The position numbers were made by a program, and so were the translations under genes. A stretch of DNA of 41,294 bases from Candidatus Saccharimonadales bacterium (lineage in GTDB: Bacteria > Patescibacteriota > Saccharimonadia > Saccharimonadales > UBA10212): positions 1-41,294 of the forward strand of contig JANWHE010000007.1 in NCBI GenBank assembly GCA_025450575.1, in the 5' to 3' direction. The notes below the pieces were generated by a model. The model was not told the origin of the DNA. It saw only the letters and a program-made list of their open reading frames with translations, and did not search any database. Shown here piece after piece: positions 1 to 10,714 of the stretch. Within the stretch, counting starts at the first letter, position 1, and the number at the start of each line of letters is the position of its first letter.

Positions 1-2
1 AC

Positions 3-584
3 CGCAGCGCCCGCATCGCCCGTGTCAAAGATGACAACGGCGCCTACCATTACATCTTAGCGACCCGCGGCATGAAACCCGGCCGCAAGTTCACGGTCAA
101 TGAAGAAGCTTCCATCGAGCAGGCTAACCGTTTGCCGCTTAAAAATATCCCTACCGGCACCCAGATTCATGCTATCGAACTTCAGCCCGGCCGCGGCGCC
201 CAATTGGTGCGCAGCGCCGGCGGCAGCGCTCAGCTGATAGCTAAAGAGGGCGATTATGCCCAGGTGCGCCTGCCCAGCGGCGAAGTCCGTATGATTAACG
301 CCGAATGTATGGCGACCATCGGAATCATCGGCAATGAACAGCACCAGAACATCAAGGTCGGCAAAGCCGGCCGCAAGCGCCGGATGGGCATCCGCCCGAC
401 CGTCCGCGGCGTGGTCATGAACGCCGCCGACCACCCGCACGGCGGCGGTGACGGCGGACGCCACCGCATGGCCCGGCCGCCGGTTACGCCGTGGGGCCAA
501 AAGACCCTGGGTTACAAAACGCGCCGCCGCAAGGTATCCAGTAAATTCATCGTAAGGACCCGCCACCAGGCGAAAAGGAGATAA
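3..584 (+). CDS. rplB: 50S ribosomal protein L2, 5'-truncated by window start
   Basis: Frame is open from base 3 ([27 protein letters not shown]...); C-terminus [30 protein letters not shown] is the L2 signature. Confidence 0.98.
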   Translation, partial: RSARIARVKDDNGAYHYILATRGMKPGRKFTVNEEASIEQANRLPLKNIPTGTQIHAIELQPGRGAQLVRSAGGSAQLIAKEGDYAQVRLPSGEVRMINAECMATIGIIGNEQHQNIKVGKAGRKRRMGIRPTVRGVVMNAADHPHGGGDGGRHRMARPPVTPWGQKTLGYKTRRRKVSSKFIVRTRHQAKRR

Positions 585-588
585 TTAG

Positions 589-873
589 ATGACCCGTTCA
601 CTTAAAAAAGGACCGTTTATAGACCCCAAGCTAGCCCGCAAAGTGGCGGCTTTGAGCAACGAAGACCGAACCATCATCCGTACTTGGGCGCGGGCGTCTA
701 CTATTTCTCCGGATTTCGTCGGCCGGACCATCGCCGTCCATAACGGCAAAGTGCACGTGCCGGTGTTTATCACAGAGAATATGGTCGGGCATAAGCTGGG
801 CGAATTCGCGCCGACCCGCAAGTTCCGCGGCCACGGCGGTAAATTAGCTAAAGCTCAAGGAAGTGTGAGTTAG
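589..873 (+). CDS. rpsS: 30S ribosomal protein S19
   Basis: [15 protein letters not shown]...[18 protein letters not shown] aggaga upstream. Confidence 0.98.
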   Translation: MTRSLKKGPFIDPKLARKVAALSNEDRTIIRTWARASTISPDFVGRTIAVHNGKVHVPVFITENMVGHKLGEFAPTRKFRGHGGKLAKAQGSVS

Positions 874-876
874 CGT

Positions 877-1266
877 ATGCCGGCCATAGCTTTTCAAAAA
901 GGCGTCCGTATCAGCCCCCGCAAAGTCGCGGTGGTAGCGGCTTTAGTCCGGGGTCGCAGCGTTGAGGACGCTCTGACTATCTTGGATTTCACCCCGCGCC
1001 GGGCTGCCGGCCCGGTCAAAGAAGCCATCAAGAGCGCCGCCGCCAATGCCGAGCACAACCACAGTTATAAACCGGGCACTCTGGAAATCACCGAAATCAG
1101 TGTGACTTCCGGCCCCCGCTTAAAGCGCTACATCCCAGCCGCTCGCGGCCGGGCCCGCCGCTTCCAGCGCAAGACCAGCCATATCAAAGTAATTGTCGAC
1201 GGCCAGATCCGCGAAAACAAGCGCGCCGCCGCCAATGCCGTAGAAACAGATAAGGAGACCGAATAA
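877..1266 (+). CDS. rplV: 50S ribosomal protein L22
   Basis: RISPRKVAVVAALVRGRSVEDAL...PRLKRYIPAARGRARR; operon position. Confidence 0.96.
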   Translation: MPAIAFQKGVRISPRKVAVVAALVRGRSVEDALTILDFTPRRAAGPVKEAIKSAAANAEHNHSYKPGTLEITEISVTSGPRLKRYIPAARGRARRFQRKTSHIKVIVDGQIRENKRAAANAVETDKETE

Positions 1267-1895
1267 TGGGCCAGAAAGTAAACCCCATCAGTATGCGCCT
1301 GCAGGTCAATAAGGATTGGCGCTCCAAGTGGTTCGTCGGCAAAAAAGATTACGCCGATTATCTTAAACAGGACTTAACAGCCCGTAAATTAATAGACCAG
1401 AAACTTGGTTCCCGGGCCGCCGTCAGCAAAGTGGATATCGAACGCTCGCCGAATCTGGTGACGGTCACTATCCAGACGGCCAAAGCCGGCGTGGTTATCG
1501 GCCGCGGCGGCGCTGGCGCCGCCGAACTTAAGAGCGACCTGGATAAGATTTTCCAGACGCCGTCGCGCGTCAACATCGAGGAGATAAAGCGTCCGGAACT
1601 GCAGGCTAAACTGGTCGCCGAGAATATCGCTCACCAGCTGGAGCGCCGCATCGCTTTCCGCCGGGCCATCAAGCAATCGGCCGCCGCCAGCATGCGGGCC
1701 GGCGCCAAAGGCGTCCGCATAGAAGTCGCCGGCCGCTTAGGCGGCATGGAAATGAGCCGCCGCGAAAAAGCCGTCGAAGGCAGCGTTCCGCTGCATACTA
1801 TCCGCGCCGACATCGACTACGGCTCAGCCCGAGCGTTGTACCCGGGCGCCGGAATTATCGGCGTGAAAGTCTGGATTTACAGAGGAGAATCGTAG
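1266..1895 (+). CDS. rpsC: 30S ribosomal protein S3
   Basis: [12 protein letters not shown]...VVIGRGGAG (KH)...[31 protein letters not shown]. Confidence 0.98.
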   Translation: MGQKVNPISMRLQVNKDWRSKWFVGKKDYADYLKQDLTARKLIDQKLGSRAAVSKVDIERSPNLVTVTIQTAKAGVVIGRGGAGAAELKSDLDKIFQTPSRVNIEEIKRPELQAKLVAENIAHQLERRIAFRRAIKQSAAASMRAGAKGVRIEVAGRLGGMEMSRREKAVEGSVPLHTIRADIDYGSARALYPGAGIIGVKVWIYRGES

Positions 1896-1896
1896 C

Positions 1897-2313
1897 ATGT
1901 TGATGCCCTCCCGAACCAAGTTCCGAAAAGTCCGCAAGGGCCGCATCCATGGCGGCACGGCTACGTCTTTGTCGACGATCGCCTACGGACGCTACGGCTT
2001 GGTAAGTCTGGAGAGCCAGCGGATAAATTCGCGCCAGATCGAAGCGGCCCGCCAGGCCATGACCCGTTATATCAAGCGCGGCGGCCAGATTTGGATTCGC
2101 ATTTTCCCGCATACCCCGGTCACTCGCAAGCCTCAGGACGTGAAAATGGGCAGCGGCAAGGGCAATCCGGAATTCTTCGTCGCCAAAGTCAAACCAGGCA
2201 CCGTGATGTTCGAGATGGACGGCGTCACCGAAGATCAGGCCCGCGAAGCCATGCGCCTGGCCGGACACAAACTTTCGGTCAAGACCCGCTTCGCCGTCAA
2301 GGAGGAGCAATAA
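1897..2313 (+). CDS. rplP: 50S ribosomal protein L16
   Basis: [17 protein letters not shown]...[34 protein letters not shown]; start may be the second ATG at 1903. Confidence 0.97.
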   Translation: MLMPSRTKFRKVRKGRIHGGTATSLSTIAYGRYGLVSLESQRINSRQIEAARQAMTRYIKRGGQIWIRIFPHTPVTRKPQDVKMGSGKGNPEFFVAKVKPGTVMFEMDGVTEDQAREAMRLAGHKLSVKTRFAVKEEQ

Positions 2314-2513
2314 TGAAAATCGTTGACGTCCGCAAGATGACCACGGAAGAACTGACCAAGCAGACCACGGCTTTGCAGCAGGAAATCGTCGAAATGCGGC
2401 GCCGGCTGTACAGCGGCGAAGCCCAGAACGTGCGGGCGCTGCGCGGCAAGCGTAAGGATTTAGCCCGTATCTATACCGTTTTAGGTGAAAAACTTCAGAA
2501 GGAGAGTGCATAA
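2313..2513 (+). CDS. rpmC: 50S ribosomal protein L29
   Basis: ATG at 2313 inside the longer ORF 2091..2513: [35 protein letters not shown]...RKDLARIYTVL. Confidence 0.95.
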   Translation: MKIVDVRKMTTEELTKQTTALQQEIVEMRRRLYSGEAQNVRALRGKRKDLARIYTVLGEKLQKESA

Positions 2514-2872
2514 TGGCCCGACAAATTACCGGTACCGTAACCAGCGATAAGACCGACAAGACGATCGTCATAACCGTCCGGGCCCGCCGTACCCACCCGC
2601 TTTATAAGAAGCAGTATACGGTTAATACTAAATTTATGGCCCATGACGAAAAGAATGAGGCTAAGACTGGTGATTTGGTAACTATCATTGAGACCCGGCC
2701 GATAAGCGCCCGTAAGCGGTTCCGCCTGGAGCGGATAGTGGAGCGCGCCGGCGTACGTTTTGAGGAAACCGACGCCACCGCTGACGTGCCTCAAGAGGAA
2801 GAAAAGGTTTCCGCGCCGGAGCCCAAAGCCAAGAAGCCGCCTAAGAAAGAATCCGCAGAGGAAGATAAGTAA
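2513..2872 (+). CDS. rpsQ: 30S ribosomal protein S17 with charged C-terminal extension
   Basis: [43 protein letters not shown]-terminal [13 protein letters not shown] tail. Confidence 0.96.
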   Translation: MARQITGTVTSDKTDKTIVITVRARRTHPLYKKQYTVNTKFMAHDEKNEAKTGDLVTIIETRPISARKRFRLERIVERAGVRFEETDATADVPQEEEKVSAPEPKAKKPPKKESAEEDK

Positions 2873-3243
2873 TGATACAGCAGGAAAGCAGATTGATCGC
2901 TACCGATAACAGCGGCGCCCGCCAGCTACTGTGTATCCGTGTACTCGGCGGCTCCCGCCGGCGTTATGCCCGGGTCGGCGATATCATCGTGGCTACGGTT
3001 AAGACGGCCAATCCGGCTGGCGGGGTCAAGCGCAAAAGCGTCGTCAAGGCCGTGATAGTCCGGACCCGCAGCCCGATACTGCGTCAGGACGGTTCGACCA
3101 TCAGATTCGACGACAACGCGGCGGTAGTCTTAGCCGAAGACAACAAGACGCCCCGCGGCACCCGCATTTTCGGCCCGGTCCCCCGCGAACTGCGCGACAT
3201 GGGTTACCAGCGCATAATTTCCTTGGCCCCGGAGGTCCTATAA
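2872..3243 (+). CDS. rplN: 50S ribosomal protein L14
   Basis: [28 protein letters not shown]...[11 protein letters not shown]. Confidence 0.98.
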   Translation: MIQQESRLIATDNSGARQLLCIRVLGGSRRRYARVGDIIVATVKTANPAGGVKRKSVVKAVIVRTRSPILRQDGSTIRFDDNAAVVLAEDNKTPRGTRIFGPVPRELRDMGYQRIISLAPEVL

Positions 3244-3575
3244 TGGCGCAGGCTATATTCAAGATTAGAATCAAGAAAGGCGACACCGTGATGGTTCGCT
3301 CCGGCAAATTCAAAGGCAAGACCGGCAAAGTGCTGGCTGTCCACCCCAAAGAGAACAAGGTGACAGTAGAAGGCATCAATGTCGTCAAACGCCACCGTAA
3401 GCCTACCCAGGCCCAGCCCCAGGGCGGCATCATCGAGACGACCAAGCCCATTTGGGTCAGCAAGGTGGGCCTGCTGGATAGCGCCGGCAAAAAGCCGTCG
3501 CGCATCGGCTACAAGACCGACGCCAAAGGCAATAAGATCCGAGTCCTCAAGACATCCGGCAAGGAGATAAAGTAA
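3243..3575 (+). CDS. rplX: 50S ribosomal protein L24
   Basis: KIRIKKGDTVMVRSGKFKGKTGKVLAVHPKENKVTVEGINVVKRHRKP (KOW). Confidence 0.97.
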   Translation: MAQAIFKIRIKKGDTVMVRSGKFKGKTGKVLAVHPKENKVTVEGINVVKRHRKPTQAQPQGGIIETTKPIWVSKVGLLDSAGKKPSRIGYKTDAKGNKIRVLKTSGKEIK

Positions 3576-4156
3576 TGGCAAAAGCACCCGCCGCCGCGCC
3601 GGCTAAATACCAAGCCCGCCTCAAAGTCAGGTACAACGACCAGATAAAGGCCGAGCTTCAAAAAGAGCTCAAACTGGACAACATCTGGGAAGTGCCGCGC
3701 CTGGAGAAAATCGTGGTCAACGCCGGCTTAGGCCGCGCCAAAGATGACAAGAAGGTGTTAGAGGCCGCCGCCAACACTATCCGTAAAATTACCGGCCAGC
3801 AGCCGGTCGATACCATCGCCCGGATGTCCATCGCCAGTTTCAAACTGCGCGAGGGCAATAAGATTGGCATCAAAGTGACGCTGCGCGACGAACGCATGTA
3901 CGAATTCGCCGACCGCTTCATCAACATCATCCTGCCGCGCCTGCGCGACTTCCACGGCGTAGCCGAACGCTCGTTCGACAAGCAAGGCAATTACAGCATC
4001 GGCCTGACCGACCAATCCGTCTTTCCGGAACTGTCATTCGAAGAGACCTCCACGCCCCATGGCCTGCAAGTCATATTCAATATTAAAGCTAAACAGCCCG
4101 ACCATGCCCGAGCCCTACTGGAAAAACTAGGCATGCCATTCGAGAGGAGAAATTAA
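3575..4156 (+). CDS. rplE: 50S ribosomal protein L5
   Basis: Y.DQIKAELQKELKLDNIWEVPRLEKIVVNAGLG...RERMYEFADRFINIILPRLRDFHG. Confidence 0.97.
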   Translation: MAKAPAAAPAKYQARLKVRYNDQIKAELQKELKLDNIWEVPRLEKIVVNAGLGRAKDDKKVLEAAANTIRKITGQQPVDTIARMSIASFKLREGNKIGIKVTLRDERMYEFADRFINIILPRLRDFHGVAERSFDKQGNYSIGLTDQSVFPELSFEETSTPHGLQVIFNIKAKQPDHARALLEKLGMPFERRN

Positions 4157-4426
4157 ATGGCTAAGAAATCAATCCTGGCAAGAGACAAGAAGCGCGACAA
4201 GATGATCGCCAAGTATGCCGCCAAGCGCGCCGAGCTTAAAGCCGCCGGCGATCTGGAAGGTCTGGCCTTGCTGCCGCGTAACAGCAGCCCGACCCGCCAC
4301 ACTAACCGCGATTTCAAAACCGGTCGGCCTAGGGGCTACATGCGCCGGTTCGGTTTAAGCCGTATCTCCTTCCGCGAGCACGCCAGCAAGGGCGAGATTC
4401 CAGGAGTAACCAAGAGTAGTTGGTAA
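4157..4426 (+). CDS. rpsN: 30S ribosomal protein S14, Cys-free (non-zinc) form
   Basis: [30 protein letters not shown]...[51 protein letters not shown]; no cysteine. Confidence 0.97.
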   Translation: MAKKSILARDKKRDKMIAKYAAKRAELKAAGDLEGLALLPRNSSPTRHTNRDFKTGRPRGYMRRFGLSRISFREHASKGEIPGVTKSSW

Positions 4427-4430
4427 GCAT

Positions 4431-4841
4431 ATGAATAAGACTAATCTAGTATCAACCGACCCCATCGCCGACATGTTCAGCCGCATCCGCAACGCCATCG
4501 CGGTCAATAAGCCGCAGGTCAGCCTGCCGCACTCCAACGTCAAGGAAACCATCGCCCGTATCCTGGCGGACAACGGCTTTATCAGCCATGTCGGCGTGAC
4601 GGAAGAAGAAGACCGTAAATTCTTAGTGATAACTATTAATAGCGAGGATGAATCAGCCAAGATTACCGAAATCAACCGTCTCAGCCGCCCCGGGCGCCGG
4701 ATGTATGTTAAATCGCCGGCCGTTCCGACCGTCAAGCGCGGCCGCGGCCTGGTCGTCATTTCCACTTCGCACGGTATCATGACCGGCCGCGAGGCCGTCG
4801 ATAAGAACCTCGGCGGCGAATTAATCTGCGAGGTCTATTAA
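4431..4841 (+). CDS. rpsH: 30S ribosomal protein S8
   Basis: TDPIADMFSRIRNAIAVNKPQVSLPHSNVKETIARIL...VISTSHGIMTGREA. Confidence 0.97.
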   Translation: MNKTNLVSTDPIADMFSRIRNAIAVNKPQVSLPHSNVKETIARILADNGFISHVGVTEEEDRKFLVITINSEDESAKITEINRLSRPGRRMYVKSPAVPTVKRGRGLVVISTSHGIMTGREAVDKNLGGELICEVY

Positions 4842-4842
4842 A

Positions 4843-5379
4843 ATGAGTCGAGTAGGAAAACAGCCCATCACCATTCCCAGCGGCGTGACAATCACTGTCG
4901 ACGATGACAAGGTGACCGTCAACGGCTCTAAGGGTAGCTTAGAACAGTTCACTATGCCCGGGATTAAAATTTCCCAGGCCGACGGCATGCTGAATGTCGA
5001 GCGCCAGAACGACGAGCGCCAGAACCGGGCCCGCCACGGCTTGATACGCACATTGATCAGCAACATGGTCACCGGTGTCAGCCAGGGCTTCGAAAAGAAG
5101 CTGGAAATCAACGGCGTCGGCTACCGCGTGCAGCAGCAAGGCACGGACTTAAAGCTTAACCTTGGCTTTTCGCACGATGTCATCTATCATATCCCGGCCG
5201 GCGTTACCGCTGCTGTCGAACAGAACGTCATCACCGTCAGCGGCATCGACAAGCAGCAAGTAGGCCAGGTGGCCGCCGAAATCCGGGCCTTAAAGAAGCC
5301 CGAACCTTATAAAGGCAAAGGCATCAAATACGTGGATGAACGCATCATCCGTAAGAGCGGAAAGAGCGGTAAGGAATAG
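4843..5379 (+). CDS. rplF: 50S ribosomal protein L6
   Basis: [17 protein letters not shown]...[22 protein letters not shown]. Confidence 0.98.
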   Translation: MSRVGKQPITIPSGVTITVDDDKVTVNGSKGSLEQFTMPGIKISQADGMLNVERQNDERQNRARHGLIRTLISNMVTGVSQGFEKKLEINGVGYRVQQQGTDLKLNLGFSHDVIYHIPAGVTAAVEQNVITVSGIDKQQVGQVAAEIRALKKPEPYKGKGIKYVDERIIRKSGKSGKE

Positions 5380-5381
5380 AT

Positions 5382-5735
5382 ATGAACAGATTGGCTCATA
5401 AGACCCAAAACGCCGCCCGCCGGGCCGCCCGCGTCCGGACGGTAGTTAAAGGCACCACAGAACGCCCCCGATTGTCGGTCAATATCAGCAACCTGCACAT
5501 CACCGCCCAGATTATCGACGATACCAAGGGCGTGACCTTGGCCTATGCGTCAACGGTCGGCAAAGATATCGCCGGCAGCCGTACCGAGCAAGCCGCCCAG
5601 GTCGGCAAAGATATCGCCGCCAAAGCCAAAAAGGCCAAAGTCAGTAAAGTAGCCTTAGACCGCGGCCGCCGGGCCTATCATGGAAGAGTAAAAGCCTTGG
5701 CCGACGCCGCGCGCGAGGCAGGATTGGAGTTTTAA
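5382..5735 (+). CDS. rplR: 50S ribosomal protein L18
   Basis: [34 protein letters not shown]...[26 protein letters not shown]-type C-terminus. Confidence 0.96.
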   Translation: MNRLAHKTQNAARRAARVRTVVKGTTERPRLSVNISNLHITAQIIDDTKGVTLAYASTVGKDIAGSRTEQAAQVGKDIAAKAKKAKVSKVALDRGRRAYHGRVKALADAAREAGLEF

Positions 5736-5736
5736 T

Positions 5737-6276
5737 ATGCAGTCAGCCCAAAGAAGTCGCCCGCCAGCCGGAGTCCAAGAAGAAAAGCAGTTCGATGAAC
5801 GGGTCGTCTACGTCAACCGCGTGGCCCGGGTAGTCAAAGGTGGCCGGCGTTTCCGGTTTCAGGCTCTAATTGTCGCCGGTGACCATAAAGGCCGCGTCGG
5901 TATCGGCGTCAGCAAAGGCGCTGACGTGTCAGCCGCCGTCACCAAAGCTACGGACGTCGCCAAAAAGAATATGGTCAAAATATCGCTTTATAAAGGCACG
6001 CTGACTCATGAGGTGGAAGGCCGCGTCGGTGGCAGCAAGATCTTAATCATGCCAGCCGCTCCCGGTACCGGTCTGATCGCCGGCGGCGTAGTCCGCACCG
6101 TCCTGGAAGTCGCCGGCATAGAGAACGCCCTCAGTAAATCCCTGGGTTCCAGTAACCGGATCAACACCGCCTACGCTGCCGTCAACGCCCTGATGAGCAT
6201 GCAGCCTTCCAGTAAATGGATAACCAAACCGGCCGCGGCTAAGAAACCGGCAGCTAAAGCAAAGGCCAAGGCTTAG
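5737..6276 (+). CDS. rpsE: 30S ribosomal protein S5
   Basis: FDERVVYVNRVARVVKGGRRFRFQALIVAGDHKGRVGIGVSKG...RVGGSKILIMPAAPGTGLIAGGVVRTVLE. Confidence 0.98.
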   Translation: MQSAQRSRPPAGVQEEKQFDERVVYVNRVARVVKGGRRFRFQALIVAGDHKGRVGIGVSKGADVSAAVTKATDVAKKNMVKISLYKGTLTHEVEGRVGGSKILIMPAAPGTGLIAGGVVRTVLEVAGIENALSKSLGSSNRINTAYAAVNALMSMQPSSKWITKPAAAKKPAAKAKAKA

Positions 6277-6279
6277 ACT

Positions 6280-6753
6280 ATGAAATATAACGAATTAACC
6301 CTTTCTAAGCAGAAAAAGGCCACCCGGGCCGGCCGTGGCATCAGCGCCGGCCGTGGTAAGACCGCCGGCCGTGGTACCAAAGGGCAGGGTGCCCGCAAAA
6401 GTCCCGGCAAAGCCGGCTTCGAAGGCGGTCAGATTCCTTTATACATGCGCCTGCCCAAACTGCGCGGCTTTAAGAACAATCGCCAGGGCGCTGAAGAGGT
6501 CTATACCGGCCACTTAGAGCAGATCAAAAAGCCGGCCATCGATACGGCCGTACTTCATGAGGCCGGCCTTATCAGCAGCCCGCACGCCAAAGTCAAACTG
6601 CTGCTAAACGGCGAGCTGACCGCTAAAAAGATCGTTCAGCTGCAATCGGCCAGCGCCAAAGCTATCGAAGCCATCGAAAAAGCCGGCGGCAGTTTCACGC
6701 CGGTCGCCCGGGTTCCGCGTCCGGCCAAAAAAGCCGAAAAAAAACTCGAATAA
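6280..6753 (+). CDS. rplO: 50S ribosomal protein L15 (directly follows rpsE; no rpmD/L30 between)
   Basis: GRGISAGRGKTAGRGTKGQGARKSPGKAGFEGGQIPLYMRLPKLRGFKN. Confidence 0.96.
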   Translation: MKYNELTLSKQKKATRAGRGISAGRGKTAGRGTKGQGARKSPGKAGFEGGQIPLYMRLPKLRGFKNNRQGAEEVYTGHLEQIKKPAIDTAVLHEAGLISSPHAKVKLLLNGELTAKKIVQLQSASAKAIEAIEKAGGSFTPVARVPRPAKKAEKKLE

Positions 6754-6791
6754 CATTCCTAAAAACGGGGGTTAACCAGCTGACGCTGGTG

Positions 6792-6797
6792 TATAAT
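6792..6797 (+). promoter_or_regulatory. -10 box (TATAAT), 8 nt before the GTG start of secY; leaderless architecture
   Basis: ggtgTATAATaactgcaaGTGaat; short inverted repeat ACCAGC-TGAC-GCTGGT at 6775-6790 just upstream; no convincing -35. Confidence 0.6.
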
Positions 6798-6805
6798 AAC
6801 TGCAA

Positions 6806-8326
6806 GTGAATTGGGGCATAATTTTAAAGTCTTTGGGTCAGAGCGAGATGCGCAAGCGCATCGGCGCCGTATTGGGCATGCTGCTGGTCTTCCGTATCTT
6901 AGCCCATGTTCCGGTCCCTTTAGCCGACCCCCACACCTTAAAGCAGGTTCTGCAGAACTTATTCACCCAGTCCAACTCCAACCAACTGCTAGGCTTCCTT
7001 AACGTCTTATCGGGCGGGGCTCTTGCCAACTTTTCCATCATGCTGGTCGGCCTGGGTCCCTACATCAACGCCAGCATTATCATGCAGATGCTTACCAAAG
7101 CCCTCCCTAAGCTGGAGGCCATGAACAAAGAGGGCGAATACGGTCGTAAGCGTATCAACCAGTACACCCGCATGCTGACTTTCCCGCTGGCCATCATCCA
7201 GTCTATCGGCACCATCTATCTTATCCGCCAGGAAGCCTCCAGTATCGGCGGCCTGGGCGACATAACCGCCCACACTTCATTCATGCAGTGGTTCGTGATG
7301 ATCGCCGCGCTGACCGGCGGCTCCATGATACTGATGTGGCTGGGCGAACTGATTACCGAGCGGTCTATCGGCAACGGCATATCCTTACTGATTACCGTGG
7401 GTATCGTCAGCCGCCTGCCGACCTTATTCACGCAGTTATGGACCTCTACCTACTGGGTAAAAGGTACCAACGCCGCGGCCGATAAATTTTACTTTCTGCA
7501 CCGGAACTTCAGTAAACACGGGATGATCCTGTTCTGGGTGGTTATGCTGGCGATCGTATTCATAACCTGGGCGGTGGTGAAGCTTAACGAAGCCTCCCGG
7601 CGTCTGACGGTCAATTACGCCAAAAGGGTGCAAGGCAATCGCACCTACGGCGGAGTTACGACCACTTTGCCGGTCAAGCTGATTACCGCCGGCGTCATTC
7701 CCATCATCTTCGCCGTCGCTTTCTTGTCGGTGCCTAACTTCTTGGGCCAGATACTGACGCACGGCCAAGGGATTAATTATGTACCGCATACCCACTGGGG
7801 GCACATCGGCGTCCAGCTGGCTACCTGGTTCCAAAACCCCAGCGCTCAGACTTTCGCCGCCGGCGGCTGGCAGCCCTGGATCTATCCTCTCACCTACTTC
7901 CTGCTGGTGTTCGTATTCACTTATTTTTATACCAGCGTGACTTTCAATTCTAAGGAGATTGCCGAGAACCTGCAGAAACAAGGCGGCTTTATCGCCGACG
8001 TCCGTTCCGGTAAACAGACCGAAAAGTATCTTAGCTCCATCGTCAACCGGCTGACGCTGTTCGGCGGCTTGGCGCTGGGCTTCTTGGCGGTCCTGCCAAT
8101 TCTCGCCCAGGTCAAGCTGAACCAAAACATCGCTATTGGCGGCACCAGCATCCTTATCTTGGTATCTGTATCGCTTGAGACACTCCGTCAGATTGAGTCC
8201 CGCGCCCTAATGATTACCTACGACCAATACGAAGCCCCGGAATATTTTTACGAAGGCGGCAACGCCGTCGAATCTGCCCTAGGTGCCCGCCGTCTGCGGT
8301 TCGGCGTCCCGCGCCGCAGAAAATAA
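6806..8326 (+). CDS. secY: Preprotein translocase subunit SecY
   Basis: Multi-TM protein with SecY signatures: GLGPYINASIIMQML, WLGELITERSIGNGISLLI, FTYFYTSVTFNSKEIAENLQKQGGFIADVRSGKQTEKYL; GTG start. Confidence 0.98.
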   Translation: MNWGIILKSLGQSEMRKRIGAVLGMLLVFRILAHVPVPLADPHTLKQVLQNLFTQSNSNQLLGFLNVLSGGALANFSIMLVGLGPYINASIIMQMLTKALPKLEAMNKEGEYGRKRINQYTRMLTFPLAIIQSIGTIYLIRQEASSIGGLGDITAHTSFMQWFVMIAALTGGSMILMWLGELITERSIGNGISLLITVGIVSRLPTLFTQLWTSTYWVKGTNAAADKFYFLHRNFSKHGMILFWVVMLAIVFITWAVVKLNEASRRLTVNYAKRVQGNRTYGGVTTTLPVKLITAGVIPIIFAVAFLSVPNFLGQILTHGQGINYVPHTHWGHIGVQLATWFQNPSAQTFAAGGWQPWIYPLTYFLLVFVFTYFYTSVTFNSKEIAENLQKQGGFIADVRSGKQTEKYLSSIVNRLTLFGGLALGFLAVLPILAQVKLNQNIAIGGTSILILVSVSLETLRQIESRALMITYDQYEAPEYFYEGGNAVESALGARRLRFGVPRRRK

Positions 8327-8944
8327 CTATCCTAGGATTTTCAGCAGGCCCTTAGGCGAATCGGCTATAAAGTCTGGCTTGGCGTCTTTTATGGCGGCCG
8401 GGTCGTTAAAACCCCAGGTAACGCCGACTGACGTAACGCCGGCTTTTTTGGCCGCCAGTATGTCTCGGACCTCGTCCCCGATGTAGTAGCAGCTGCTTTT
8501 ATCTAGCTTGTATCTGCCGATAATCTTCTTTAAGGCCGAAGCTTTGCCCTGCAGGCCGATATCGCCGGAGATGCCGGCAAAGTAGCCATCCAAGCCGTTC
8601 TTTTTCAGGAATCTGTCGATATTATCAGCGCTATTGGTGCTTAATATATACATCCCGCAACCGTTATTGCGAAGCTGTTTTAAGGTTTCCGGCATATCCG
8701 GAAAAGTTTTTATCTCCGTTATTCTCACACCGATCAGTTTCTTGGCTTTAAAGACCATGCCGGGCAGTTGCCACTTCTTTATCTTCAGGTACTTGATGAT
8801 CTGGCGCAGGCTTTGGCCGCGCAGTATATCAATCTCTTCGGCGGTTAATTTTTCCGGCCGTTTGGTTATTTCCTCGAATATCGTCAGCACGGACTCGAAA
8901 CTGTCGGCAATCGTGCCGTCAAAATCAAAAATCACCGTCTTCAC
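8327..8944 (-). CDS. HAD-superfamily hydrolase (phosphoglycolate phosphatase-like)
   Basis: MKTVIFDFDGTIADSFESV (motif I), LSTNSADN, YYIGDEVRDILAAKKAGVTSVGVTWGFND. Confidence 0.9.
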   Translation of the reverse strand: MKTVIFDFDGTIADSFESVLTIFEEITKRPEKLTAEEIDILRGQSLRQIIKYLKIKKWQLPGMVFKAKKLIGVRITEIKTFPDMPETLKQLRNNGCGMYILSTNSADNIDRFLKKNGLDGYFAGISGDIGLQGKASALKKIIGRYKLDKSSCYYIGDEVRDILAAKKAGVTSVGVTWGFNDPAAIKDAKPDFIADSPKGLLKILG

Positions 8945-9046
8945 TTGCCTAAATCATACCAAAAAAGGTGCTCAGGAAGGTATTGTGCTCAAGCTCTCTA
9001 TCTCGGTATTGCTTAAATTGAGAAAAGATGGTAATATATTGCCGTT

Positions 9047-10675
9047 ATGTCTCCACTTTTCAAGCGACAAGAAACCGTCGTTCCTGAACCTGCAGAATTT
9101 GAACCGGACGCTTTGGTTGCTGACCCGGTATTACCCGAAGCCGCCGAAGCCGTTGCTCAATATCCTATAGGAAGCCAGGAATATTTTATTCTAGCCCGTG
9201 AGGTACAGAAGATGGTCGGCTATTCCAAGGCTACTAACGCTAACGGCATTTTATCTTTAATGCGCGGGACAACCGTTCAGACCATAAACCAAAAAATCGA
9301 CCAGTCCAACATGGACCGCCGCACAAAAAGAGCCATGATAAACAGCGGCCTAGGCGTTAGAGCCGTCGGCGCCGCCCAGGCTTTGGCCCAGTTAATGACC
9401 GAGCCGGGCAGTTATGAGACCGGCAACGTGCAGGACCGTTATGGCTTGGCCACGGCAGCCCTGGCTCCTTACCGCGGACGCATTAGCAGATTGATAAGCG
9501 AAGACGTTATTTATCATGATATTTATCAGGCAGCCGGGAACCTAGAAAAGGACCTGTTGATTTACAGGACTAGGAGCGAATCCTTGGGCGCCCGGCTGGC
9601 AGCTGACTTGGCGGATAACCCTGACGCCAGATACGAACTAGCCAAACTAGTCGCTGGCACCGGCTTTTCTGACACTGACGACGCGCAACTCTCAGATGAA
9701 AAAAACGCTCGCCAGTGGTTGGTAAAACTGCTAAATAGCCCCTACGAAAACAATGGACGGATACTTAGGGCAGTGGTGAAAGAAGCCCAGGACGGTGGCT
9801 ATGACCAATACCTCGCCCTAGAGCTGCTGCAAGGCGCCGGCCGCTCCAATCCGGCCATCAGCAATATGCTGACGCTAGCCGGGATTAGCGGAGAGGCTGA
9901 CGAGGAATCCTATGTGAGACTGGCCGGGGCGGTCGGCTATTGGCCGAAAGAAGCCGCCATCCTTCTGGCAGACGAGCGGGAAGAACTTACGAACGCCATG
10001 AAGCTGGCTTGCGAGGGCGCTAAAGCCGATCTGGCAGCCAAACTCGGTTTGGTATCGGATGGTCTGACCTCGGCTGAACGGTTCAATAAAATGATGGAGA
10101 AGATGATAGACACGGTTTGGGGTGTATCCCGGGCCGCTTTGGCGAACGCCCCGCCCGAAGTTAAAAAGAAACTTCTATCGCCGGCCACGCCAGCTGTAAG
10201 GCAGACGGTCGCTTATAGGCCGACGCCGGAAATTGGCCGAGAAATCAACAATACGGTTAAATTCGTTGATAAAAGCGGCCGCGTCTTTGAAAATGGCTCC
10301 CCGGAATATGAGGAGATGCTGCAGCAGGCTCTCAGCCGGTATAAAGGCACGAAGGAATTCCCGACGGATGTCGCGGCGGCAATCGAATATATCTCACATA
10401 TTGACTTTAGGAGACCGACCGGCCGGGTCGGCTTGGATAAGATTGAAAGCGGCGACTGGATCGTCGAGATGCCGGACGGCCCCAGGCAGCGGCCTTTATA
10501 TAGGTTCAAAGTTCAGGCGGCAGTGGGCATTTCCGCTAAAACCCAGGTTATAAAAGATCATAGGATTATGTTCGCGTTGATAGACAATGATACCGTGGGA
10601 CTGGTGGGAATAGTGCTGCGCCGGGATTTAAACGATTTTCTGAAACGCGCCGGCATCAATACCGCAGCCAAATAA
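9047..10675 (+). CDS. Hypothetical protein, 542 aa, mostly helical; no family recognised
   Basis: Long ORF with codon composition like its neighbours; candidate TTGCTT-N17-TAATAT promoter 9 nt before the ATG. Confidence 0.8.
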   Translation: MSPLFKRQETVVPEPAEFEPDALVADPVLPEAAEAVAQYPIGSQEYFILAREVQKMVGYSKATNANGILSLMRGTTVQTINQKIDQSNMDRRTKRAMINSGLGVRAVGAAQALAQLMTEPGSYETGNVQDRYGLATAALAPYRGRISRLISEDVIYHDIYQAAGNLEKDLLIYRTRSESLGARLAADLADNPDARYELAKLVAGTGFSDTDDAQLSDEKNARQWLVKLLNSPYENNGRILRAVVKEAQDGGYDQYLALELLQGAGRSNPAISNMLTLAGISGEADEESYVRLAGAVGYWPKEAAILLADEREELTNAMKLACEGAKADLAAKLGLVSDGLTSAERFNKMMEKMIDTVWGVSRAALANAPPEVKKKLLSPATPAVRQTVAYRPTPEIGREINNTVKFVDKSGRVFENGSPEYEEMLQQALSRYKGTKEFPTDVAAAIEYISHIDFRRPTGRVGLDKIESGDWIVEMPDGPRQRPLYRFKVQAAVGISAKTQVIKDHRIMFALIDNDTVGLVGIVLRRDLNDFLKRAGINTAAK

Positions 10676-10714
10676 CCATATTAAATAGCCATAGCTGGAC
10701 AGTGGTAGAATAAA

